Assembly: GCA_045543495.1 (NCBI GenBank)
Contig: JAZQMO010000061.1
Span: 1-36,594 of the forward strand
Reading direction: 5' to 3'
Source of the DNA: RGIG5579 sp045543495
GTDB lineage: Bacteria > Bacillota > Clostridia > Oscillospirales > SIG627
Length of the DNA stretch: 36,594 nucleotides
In this document: positions 24,062 to 29,889 of the stretch, one piece after another
Layout: each line of letters starts with the position of its first letter
Position numbering within the stretch: position 1 is the first letter of the stretch
Translations under genes and position numbers: made by a program
Notes under the pieces: model-generated
What the model was told of the DNA's origin: nothing
The model's database searches: none
Seen by the model: only the letters and a program-made list of their open reading frames with translations

Positions 24062-24442
24062 ACCTCCAAATGCTCTTTTTTACAACTTTATTATTACCAT
24101 TATTTTCTTGGTATATTCGATTAGTATGATTTTAACGTCCACCCGGCGCCTGCAGCGAACAGGTCCATAGGAGTTCCACCTTCCCGCCTTCATTGTGGCC
24201 GGACCGCGAGTTACGGAAGTATCATTGTCCCAAATTCGCGTCTTGGCGGAATGCAGGAGCCACCCGCATATTGTTACTCATGGTTCTGCTTGCCAGGCAG
24301 ACGGATAGGCGCTCGGCGAAAATGGAATGTACCGGTTCTGGACTATTCGATTGTCAAGGTTCGTTCTCCAGCATAGGGATGCTTTCATAGGGAAACACAA
24401 TCGAAAAATCCAAAATATAGTCGCTAAATCAAAATTTTTTCA
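24062..24442. other. ~380-base stretch without a gene, GC-rich core
   Basis: No convincing protein frame lies here. The central part (about 24130-24360) is clearly richer in G and C than the AT-rich flanks. It carries short inverted repeats such as CTGC-TTGCCAG-GCAG and two copies of TATTCGA (24114-24120, 24344-24350) that match half of the operator at 23716. TCGCTAAATC at 24421-24430 recurs inverted at 25822-25831, upstream of the XRE gene. It may hold regulatory sites or a structured RNA; I recognise no known family. Confidence 0.5.
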
Positions 24443-24472
24443 GAAAAAGACTCCGGACCGAAATCCGGAGCC
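24443..24472 (-). terminator. Terminator of the sigma/HTH regulator genes
   Basis: On the minus strand CTCCGGA and TCCGGAG form a stem around TTTCGG, followed by a run of five T. It lies just after the HTH gene stop codon. Confidence 0.9.
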
Positions 24473-24478
24473 TTTCGC

Positions 24479-24670
24479 TTAGATAATGAACTTACTGATT
24501 TTAAGGGCCAAATGCATCAAAACATACTGATGCAGATCCTCATCAAACTCACCATTTATGTAACAGTGGTTTCGGATAAGAGGTTCATACAAGTCAATGA
24601 TTTTCTCAAAATCATCATGATTGCCTGCAACAGCACCCTGCAGGGTGATTCGGAACTGCTCTTTATCCAT
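24479..24670 (-). CDS. Tn916 Orf8-like short helix-turn-helix protein
   Basis: A 63-residue protein beginning MDKEQFRITLQGAVAGNHDDFEKIIDLYEPLI. This matches the short conjugative-transposon helix-turn-helix family (HTH_16), the partner of a sigma-like factor in Tn916-type elements. The C-terminal part (FDEDLHQYVLMHLALKISKFII) is the conserved second half. The ATG at 24670 overlaps the end of the sigma-like gene by eight bases; earlier starts lie further inside that gene. It may modulate transcription of the transfer or recombination genes, as in Tn916 regulation. Confidence 0.8.
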   Translation of the reverse strand: MDKEQFRITLQGAVAGNHDDFEKIIDLYEPLIRNHCYINGEFDEDLHQYVLMHLALKISKFII

Positions 24671-25091
24671 TAGCATCACCATCCTCTATAAGGCGCTTTC
24701 GAAGATATTTAAGCCCTTTCTGTTTTTGATCGGAGACGTATTGAGTTGAACAATTAAGGATTCTTGCGATTTCTCGCACCTTGAGTCCATCCACAAATAG
24801 CATCTCCAACACCTGCTGACGCATAAGAGATAATTCTGCATATGCGTTTGCGAGACGTTCTTCCTCAAAGTTAAAGCCACTGTCTTCAAAGGCTACCCGG
24901 TTGATCCACTCATCTTCAATATAGGGCAGATTGTCCTCGTGTAGGTCATCCAGTGAAACAAGTTCTACCGGTGGCTTTATCTTCTTCAGATAATTAAGCT
25001 TTGCACGTCGTATCAACGTGTCGAGCCACACTGTAAATTCAGCGCGGAGCTCATCTCGATCATCAGTTGCTTCTTGCCTGGTCAATGTCAT
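24663..25091 (-). CDS. Sigma-70-like factor of conjugative-element type
   Basis: About 142 residues. The N-terminal half (FTVWLDTLIRRAKLNYLKK) resembles part of region 2, followed by an acidic linker. The C-terminal half is a clear region 4 helix-turn-helix: LSLMRQQVLEMLFVDGLKVREIARIL, then STQYVSDQKQKGLKYLRKRL. It is much shorter than housekeeping sigma factors and similar to Tn916 Orf7-type regulators. AGGAGG stands only one base before the ATG at 25091, so the TTG at 25085 (spacing seven) may be the real start. It is expressed behind the structured leader at 25194-25272 and coupled to the HTH gene downstream. Confidence 0.8.
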   Translation of the reverse strand: MTLTRQEATDDRDELRAEFTVWLDTLIRRAKLNYLKKIKPPVELVSLDDLHEDNLPYIEDEWINRVAFEDSGFNFEEERLANAYAELSLMRQQVLEMLFVDGLKVREIARILNCSTQYVSDQKQKGLKYLRKRLIEDGDANG

Positions 25092-25193
25092 GCCTCCTTT
25101 GGGCACGCCACTGAGCAATGCAACTATATTTACAACATGCCGCAGTGGCATGCCGTGAATTTGTATTTGTTATAACAGTCAGGATCACAGCAA

Positions 25194-25259
25194 TCAGAAC
25201 ATGGGAACCACCTCCTTTCTGCAGAGAATATAAAAAGCGGCCATACCACACTTTCGCAT
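25194..25259 (-). CDS. Possible 21-residue leader peptide ahead of the sigma-like gene
   Basis: The frame starts at an ATG inside the hairpin at 25235-25272 and reads MRKCGMAAFYILCRK, ending in PMF. AAAGGAGG lies inside the frame, just before its last ATG, so a two-codon frame (ATG TTC TGA) could also be read. No ribosome site precedes the first ATG. The combination of a short frame overlapping a terminator hairpin and a strong internal Shine-Dalgarno suggests a control leader, but expression is not shown. Confidence 0.35.
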   Translation of the reverse strand: MRKCGMAAFYILCRKEVVPMF

Positions 25260-25272
25260 AGTACGACCGCTT
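25230..25272 (-). terminator. Long GNRA-loop hairpin with T-tract
   Basis: On the minus strand a 17-bp stem closes on a GAAA tetraloop. The outer arms AAGCGG/CCGCTT are perfect; the inner part (TCGTACTATGC against GTGTGGTATGG) pairs throughout, with several G-T pairs. It ends in five T. It lies between the XRE gene and the sigma-like gene, so it could end the XRE transcript or act as an attenuator. The G-T pairs favour the minus-strand RNA. Confidence 0.8.
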
Positions 25273-25390
25273 ATTAAGGCGTAGTTTTAGAACCGTCCAA
25301 TTATTGTCGGTTCCGTTTATGTGCTTTTTTCTCTTGAAGGTGTTGCCGTTCTTTTTAACTGTGTCTCCGCTTCATATGACTCTCCCTGTG

Positions 25391-25729
25391 TCACTTGCTC
25401 CCAAACTTTTCAAGTGAATCCAGGAAAGCATTGAAGCCTTCGCATGCTTGAATTCGCTGGGATACCGGATACTTCTCGATACGCTCAGCAATTTCTCTGA
25501 GGTAAATGACCTCAGGACTCTTATAGCTCTCACTCAGAAGCTGATCAACAGTTACTTCCAGGGCGTTTGCTATCTTAACCACCATTTCTAAGCTTGGAAT
25601 GCCGCGTGCATTCTCAATGTGACCGATATAGCTGTCGCTACTGTCACATAATTCTGCCAGATCTTTTTGGCGCATACTGCGCATCAATCTGAATTTTTTA
25701 ACGTTCTTACCTAAAGCTATGTAATCCAC
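25391..25729 (-). CDS. XRE family transcriptional regulator
   Basis: A 112-residue repressor-like protein. An XRE helix-turn-helix covers residues 6-62: LGKNVKKFRLMRSMRQKDLA, then SYIGHIENARGIPSLEMVVKI and ALEVTVDQLL. The remaining 50 residues form a helical tail with no known domain. The start is a GTG behind GAGAGG-like AGAGGAAAA. A tight six-codon frame (MKRRHS) follows the stop codon; it may be translated but was not called. It probably controls its own gene and element functions through sites such as the imperfect inverted repeat at 25821-25850, as XRE proteins do in conjugative elements. Confidence 0.88.
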   Translation of the reverse strand: MDYIALGKNVKKFRLMRSMRQKDLAELCDSSDSYIGHIENARGIPSLEMVVKIANALEVTVDQLLSESYKSPEVIYLREIAERIEKYPVSQRIQACEGFNAFLDSLEKFGSK

Positions 25730-25820
25730 TTTTCCTCTTCTCCTTATCTTCCATTAATATTTTAACGGATAATGACTCGAAGTAGAAGAAACCAGCATTC
25801 CAATACCCTACCTATAATTC

Positions 25821-25850
25821 CGATTTAGCGAGTTTTTTTTCGTAAAATCG
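25821..25850. promoter_or_regulatory. Candidate XRE operator
   Basis: CGATTTAGCG and CGTAAAATCG, ten bases apart, form an imperfect inverted repeat about 95 bases before the XRE start. The ten bases GATTTAGCGA recur (inverted) at 24421-24430 beside the GC-rich stretch. Assignment to the XRE protein is inference. Confidence 0.45.
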
Positions 25851-25861
25851 TTATAGCAAAG

Positions 25862-25896
25862 AAAATGAGTCTGCATATGGTGCTTGCAGACTCATT
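25862..25896 (-). terminator. Probable terminator of the parMR-like genes
   Basis: Arms AATGAGTCTGC and GCAGACTCATT pair over 11 bases with an 11-base loop just after the parR-like stop codon. The minus-strand T-tract is short, so efficiency may be modest. Confidence 0.7.
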
Positions 25897-25901
25897 CTGA
25901 C

Positions 25902-26264
25902 TCACCCAAACAAATCGAGGTTATCCAACATTTTTGCAACATCCTCTTCCAGTGCATCCGGTTTGCGAACTGCCTCTGCAGCCGGCACACTGCCTGCGAA
26001 TTGAAGGGCCGATATCTTCTCTTCAACTATTTTCCGTATTAGGTGCTCCATAGTATCTTGGTCATATTTTGGAGCAACCTTGACTTCTATTTTACAACAT
26101 TGCGTTTGCAACTCTGGATGTGAAGCAAGATATTCATTCAAGGCCGTTACTATGATGGCACTCTTTTTGTTACCCAGGCTTTCTAAAAACTCTCCGGCTC
26201 TGTATTCTTCCTCTGTGTCAGAGCCGAAGCCGAGTGTAAATCTATATTTCCCGTCTTTCTTCAC
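25902..26264 (-). CDS. ParR-like DNA-binding partner of ParM
   Basis: A 120-residue protein directly after the ParM-like gene. The N-terminal part (KYRFTLGFGSDTEEEYRAGEFL, then KKSAIIVTALNEYLASHPEL) resembles the strand-helix-helix (ribbon-helix-helix type) region of ParR-type adaptors. The rest is charged with a leucine-rich C-terminal end (AKMLDNLDLFG), where such adaptors usually bind the filament. It is not identified by a strong motif; the call relies on length, fold pattern and position. The start is a GTG with GGAGGGG six bases in front, 17 bases after the ParM stop. It would link the filament to a centromere site, perhaps 27252-27301. Confidence 0.65.
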   Translation of the reverse strand: MKKDGKYRFTLGFGSDTEEEYRAGEFLESLGNKKSAIIVTALNEYLASHPELQTQCCKIEVKVAPKYDQDTMEHLIRKIVEEKISALQFAGSVPAAEAVRKPDALEEDVAKMLDNLDLFG

Positions 26265-26281
26265 AATAACCCCTCCATCCC

Positions 26282-27202
26282 TTATGCATTAGGATGGCGG
26301 TTCATTTGCGCTTTTCCGAGCATCTCGTAGCCAATAGCATTGGCATTCGGAGAATCAACGAAGCTCGCCTTGGCAATCAGGTGCGAGTTCTCGAAGAAAG
26401 GACGGAGCAAAATACTGCCGCCGCCGACAAAAATTGCCGGGTTGGATCTCAAATCCACCTGCAACTCGCGCAGCTGGTTCAAGATGTTATCAGCGTGCTT
26501 TTTCGTAGAGCCGGTGATGGTCTCAATAACGTCAGCAGGGAGAATAGTTTCTCTGCCGCAGAGCACGTCGCTGATATGCTCATCATCGATGGTCATATCG
26601 TGAAGAGCATTTACCTTACGAATGATTTCGTTATTCATCGTGATAATACCGGACTCCAGACTGCGACAGTACTGAAAATCGAGCTTACCATTCTTCAACA
26701 GAAGGATATCGGTTGTGTAGCCGCCGACGTCCACAATGAAGATACGCGGAGAATTCATAATCAGCGTACTCTGAGGAACCACCGCAGCATATGCCTGCGG
26801 GAAGACCATAACTCTTTCAATTATAATACTATACGGCTTCTCTTTGTAGGCAAACTTGATTACGCCGTCTCTTTGGAAGTACTGTGCGAATTTATCCTTC
26901 AGTACTCCATAGTGCTCAGGGGGAAGTCCCACTGCGAGTTGAACCTGCTCAAACGGATTTGCACGTCCGGCAGATTCCATTTCCTTTGCGATGGCAATCA
27001 AGCTCAGAATGAAATAACTTTCATCTGCAGTCTTATCACGTCTGTAATTCAGGCGCTTTCCGCTGAGAGTCCAATACTTGCCACCGTACTCCAGGATCTC
27101 ATCCGTCAAAGGCGGTTTCACCGTATGCTCGGCAAGGCCGGCGACGAACGAATGGTTTTCGGTTTTTACTGCATAGTTACCATGATCAATTGCGATTAAC
27201 AT
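26282..27202 (-). CDS. ParM/StbA-like actin-fold segregation protein
   Basis: A 306-residue actin-like ATPase. The phosphate-1 loop is IAIDHGNYAVKT at the N-terminus, phosphate 2 is IVDVGGYTTDILL near residue 160, and the adenosine motif is FVGGGSILL near residue 262. These are the three motifs of the actin/Hsp70 superfamily, in the arrangement seen in plasmid ParM and Alp proteins. Such proteins polymerise with ATP and push copies of plasmids or element circles apart. GGAGG lies nine bases before the ATG. It forms a pair with the ParR-like gene. The region upstream carries inverted repeats that could be the centromere. It suggests the element has a circular replicating stage. Confidence 0.88.
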   Translation of the reverse strand: MLIAIDHGNYAVKTENHSFVAGLAEHTVKPPLTDEILEYGGKYWTLSGKRLNYRRDKTADESYFILSLIAIAKEMESAGRANPFEQVQLAVGLPPEHYGVLKDKFAQYFQRDGVIKFAYKEKPYSIIIERVMVFPQAYAAVVPQSTLIMNSPRIFIVDVGGYTTDILLLKNGKLDFQYCRSLESGIITMNNEIIRKVNALHDMTIDDEHISDVLCGRETILPADVIETITGSTKKHADNILNQLRELQVDLRSNPAIFVGGGSILLRPFFENSHLIAKASFVDSPNANAIGYEMLGKAQMNRHPNA

Positions 27203-27222
27203 ATTTTGTACCTCCAGGGTTT

Positions 27223-27301
27223 TTAGATTTCATATCTAATTACACGATTCGCTATGAGTATTTACAACTCAAATACTTATTTTTTTGAAAAATACTCATA
27301 G
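27223..27301. promoter_or_regulatory. Inverted-repeat array before parM, candidate centromere/operator
   Basis: CTATGAGTATTT (27252-27263) and AAATACTCATAG (27290-27301) form a perfect 12-bp inverted repeat; a third AAATACTT lies between them. A second inverted repeat, TTAGAT and ATCTAA, lies at 27223-27239. Iterated short sites next to parM are typical of parC centromeres. The ends touch the terminator of the primase gene. Confidence 0.5.
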
Positions 27302-27333
27302 AAAAAGGGCGAAGCAAAAATTTTGCCTCGCCC
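27302..27333 (-). terminator. Terminator of the primase gene
   Basis: On the minus strand GGGCGA and TCGCCC flank an inner GGCAAAA/TTTTTGC stem, followed by five T. Confidence 0.9.
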
Positions 27334-27344
27334 AGTTCCATAGC

Positions 27345-28412
27345 TTACTGTGACTTTCTTCTCTGGAAGCAATGCTCCCAGATATAATCGTCAAGACCTT
27401 TGTAGGTTGGATCCCACAGATAGGTTCCGTATCGGAATCCCATTTCACCGAGCATATTAAGCAGACTGTTATACCCATTCTGCACGTGCTGGTTAGTTGC
27501 AAAATCCATATCAAAGGCTGTTTTGATCTCCACCAAGCCTACGCTCTTAAGATCCTTCAATGCCAGTTCGAGCTGTGTCAGTGTGTTGACACCAGGTACA
27601 GCCAGAACAGTGAGTCCGGTCAGTGCGTTAATGACGTCCGCCTTCATCGGTCCTTCTGTCAGAACGATAGTCGGTCTGACTTTACCGACAAGATGCGTCC
27701 ATCCTTCAGCACGGCAACCTTCGTCCATATCAGCACTGGATATCCATCGAAACTTACGCTTGGTTACGTTATCCCGTCTTATCTGCAGACCTTGTATTCT
27801 GCCAAGACGGTCGCGAACAGGAATCAAAATACCGCGTTGCTCGTGAACGAAAGTCCATGAGCCTGCTTTGTCCTTGAAGAAACCAGGAACACCTGCTAAA
27901 TAGTAGCCCTCTGAACGGAGCTGCTTAGCAAGGGCGCTCATACCGACAACCGGTGTGGACTTGTAGCCCAGACGCTTGATGTCGTCATCAGTGAGTCCTC
28001 GGTTCAGCAGATTGTCCCTGTGATCAGCGGCAAGCGACAACTTAGAAAGCAATGCGCTGTAAGTTGCGTGCCGCAGTTCAATATCGGTAATCGGACATTC
28101 TTCCTTGGCTTGAAGCTCAAAGTTTTTCTTTTGCTTTGGCTTCGCACCCTCTGGAATACCGAGCCGTTCCACAAGTGCTTTTCGCACTTTCTCACGCGGC
28201 ACGTTCGTGTAAAGAGAGTACAAATCAAATATACCCCCGGATATTCCACATCGCGGGCAACGGAAGACCTCTTTTTTGAGATTAATGTTGAGGTGCTTCT
28301 TGCGAGGACTGTCATCGCAACACGGGCAGGACACATTGAGTGAACTTCTACCCGATGGTGGCAAGTCTATGCCGAGTAGTGGAAGTACATCCCACATGTG
28401 AAATATCTCCAT
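27345..28412 (-). CDS. Zinc-finger DNA primase (CHC2 plus DUF3854/Toprim-like)
   Basis: A 355-residue primase-like protein. Residues 25-60 form a zinc finger of CHC2 type, with C29-x2-C32 and C52-x2-C55. The C-terminal half has the Toprim-like DUF3854 pattern: VLTEGPMKADV (catalytic glutamate), then FDMDFATN (metal-binding acidic pair) and KGLDDYI. It probably makes RNA primers for replication of the excised element, in the cytoplasm. No helicase domain is present, so it is shorter than DnaG or phage primase-helicases. SD AAAGGAGG precedes the ATG. A hairpin at 28427-28450 lies just in front of it. Confidence 0.85.
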   Translation of the reverse strand: MEIFHMWDVLPLLGIDLPPSGRSSLNVSCPCCDDSPRKKHLNINLKKEVFRCPRCGISGGIFDLYSLYTNVPREKVRKALVERLGIPEGAKPKQKKNFELQAKEECPITDIELRHATYSALLSKLSLAADHRDNLLNRGLTDDDIKRLGYKSTPVVGMSALAKQLRSEGYYLAGVPGFFKDKAGSWTFVHEQRGILIPVRDRLGRIQGLQIRRDNVTKRKFRWISSADMDEGCRAEGWTHLVGKVRPTIVLTEGPMKADVINALTGLTVLAVPGVNTLTQLELALKDLKSVGLVEIKTAFDMDFATNQHVQNGYNSLLNMLGEMGFRYGTYLWDPTYKGLDDYIWEHCFQRRKSQ

Positions 28413-28426
28413 ACAGCCTCCTTTCC

Positions 28427-28450
28427 GGGGATGACGTTATCGCCATCCCC
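28427..28450. repeat. Short hairpin before the primase ribosome site
   Basis: GGGGATG and CATCCCC, 10-base loop, directly upstream of the primase Shine-Dalgarno. There is no T-tract, so an effect on mRNA stability or translation is more likely than termination. Confidence 0.5.
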
Positions 28451-28467
28451 AAATCTATGGTGATTAC

Positions 28468-29220
28468 TCACGCGGTTGCTTGCTGCATGGCATATTCACA
28501 AATCAGCTTTGCCGCTGCTCTCGTTTCCTCGGAGCCGGGATACTTTTCAGCTACCCAGCGGATAGCCTTAGGATCCTCACGAAGAACCTCGCCGAGTGTC
28601 TTTCCACCGAACTTGGAAATCGGACACACAACCTGCATTGCCTGTGCGACCTTTTCCTCGGTCGTCAGTTCCTTAGGCGGATTAGTGTCTTCCACGGTGT
28701 ACTCGTACTCAGACTCAGTTGCATTACCTGTTCCGGTGCTCGCTGCAGGGGGCACATCCATACCAGTTCCCAGACCCAGTTCGTCAGGGGCAAGACTCTC
28801 GAAGTCTTCACCCGCCATAGCAAACTGCAATCCGAAGCCGGCATTACGAAGTGCAATACCTACAGCCGCCGTCTGCGCCCATTCGCGAGGAGAAACGGAA
28901 GGTTTCTCTTCACACTTACCACGGGAAGCAGTTGCTTCTGCAAGATAGCATTCATCGCCATCCTTATAGCTCGGATAGACCTTTGCGGTTGCCACAAAGC
29001 AATCCTTGCCTTGTGTTACCTGCACAGCGATTTTACCTTCAGGATATTTCAGGCGGAACCACGCAATCTGAATCATAACAGGAAGACGCTTGCGGGTCTC
29101 CTGAGAGTTCAGATCGGTGAAATCCACCGCAAAAGGTGTGGGGTCAAAGCCCTCAACCTTATTGATGTTTTCGATTAAGCCAAGCATTGCTTGCTTATCA
29201 TTCGAGTTGTTCTGACTCAT
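28468..29220 (-). CDS. Probable single-strand annealing protein (Rad52/RecT-like)
   Basis: A 250-residue protein. The middle (about 40-130) has WFRLKYPEGKIAVQV, TAKVYPSYKDG, AEATASRGKCEE and REWAQTAAVGIALRNAGFG. This order of strands followed by an A-x-x-A-x-x-x-A-L-x-x-A-G-F-G helix resembles Rad52-type annealing proteins. A linker with an acidic patch leads to a C-terminal module (ISKFGGKTLGEVLREDPKAIRWVAEKY) like the DUF3820 domain found in recombination and exonuclease proteins. AAGGAGG precedes the ATG. Together with the YqaJ-type nuclease this would make an exonuclease/annealing pair. The family assignment rests on pattern only and could be wrong. Confidence 0.6.
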   Translation of the reverse strand: MSQNNSNDKQAMLGLIENINKVEGFDPTPFAVDFTDLNSQETRKRLPVMIQIAWFRLKYPEGKIAVQVTQGKDCFVATAKVYPSYKDGDECYLAEATASRGKCEEKPSVSPREWAQTAAVGIALRNAGFGLQFAMAGEDFESLAPDELGLGTGMDVPPAASTGTGNATESEYEYTVEDTNPPKELTTEEKVAQAMQVVCPISKFGGKTLGEVLREDPKAIRWVAEKYPGSEETRAAAKLICEYAMQQATA

Positions 29221-29232
29221 GATGTTGCCTCC

Positions 29233-29676
29233 TTATATGTTGATATACATATTACGATACTGCATCCACACGGGAAGGATCGTCTTAATGTAATTGCTGA
29301 TTGCTTCCTTATACTGCTTGTCGTTGCCCGGAACGAAACTGGAGAAACGCTTCTTACCGTCGAGCGCCACCTTTTCAAGGGAGGCATAAGCGGTCTCGCG
29401 CTTTTTGGCGCCGTCAGCGTCGGTTCTTGCACCGAACTTTCTCTCGTTTAAGACAAAGCGCACATAGGCATCCACCAGCTGATAATGATAGCCCATGGCC
29501 TTGTTGTCTGTCGTAATCGGAGCCGTCTTGCAGAAGGACTCAAAGGTTTCGAGAACGCAGATACGGTAATTAACTTCCTGCATCTCAATCACTCTTTCAA
29601 GCGGGAGGTTGCCGGAATTGATCTGCGAGCAGAAGGACTGCTGTTTTTCACGATACTGTTGTAAGATGGTTGCCAT
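29233..29676 (-). CDS. Hypothetical protein of the element
   Basis: A 147-residue protein with no motif that I recognise. It is mainly helical by composition, begins MATILQQYREKQQSF and is rich in basic and aromatic residues (KKRFSSFVPGNDKQYKEAI, then VWMQYRNMYINI). The ATG at 29676 is chosen for AAAGGAG six bases before it; a longer frame upstream overlaps the next gene. It ends 12 bases before the annealing-like gene, so it belongs to the same transcript. Confidence 0.75.
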   Translation of the reverse strand: MATILQQYREKQQSFCSQINSGNLPLERVIEMQEVNYRICVLETFESFCKTAPITTDNKAMGYHYQLVDAYVRFVLNERKFGARTDADGAKKRETAYASLEKVALDGKKRFSSFVPGNDKQYKEAISNYIKTILPVWMQYRNMYINI

Positions 29677-29689
29677 GACTATTCTCCTT

Positions 29690-29872
29690 TCACGCTTCAA
29701 TAGCGAAATCGCGGATGACTTCTTCCTTGGAGGCGTTGATAATAGCACCGAATGCGCGGTTGAAGTCCTCACGGGTTACAAATACGATCTCGTCATCGCT
29801 GTAGACCAGCTTAACGCGGTCAGGTCCGTCATAGTTCCAATTCTTAAGATAAATTCTTTCAGTGATACTCAT
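29690..29872 (-). CDS. Small hypothetical protein of the element
   Basis: A 60-residue protein, MSITERIYLKNWNYDGPDRV..., with a predicted beta-rich first half (RVKLVYSDDEIVFVTREDF) and a helical end. No family is recognised. AAAGGAG lies eight bases before the ATG. It lies between recD and the 147-residue gene in the same direction, with 17 and 13 bases on either side, so it is probably co-transcribed. Confidence 0.7.
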   Translation of the reverse strand: MSITERIYLKNWNYDGPDRVKLVYSDDEIVFVTREDFNRAFGAIINASKEEVIRDFAIEA

Positions 29873-29889
29873 AGGTATACTCCTTTCAA

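Noticed and set aside
25063..25251. 62-codon minus-strand frame through the leader hairpin
   Set aside because: It starts at a GTG inside the hairpin with no ribosome site and overlaps the sigma-like gene start; three frames are open here because the region is short of stops.
26294..27199. Plus-strand frame opposite the parM-like gene
   Set aside because: The opposite strand carries all three actin-fold motifs in order; this frame shows none.
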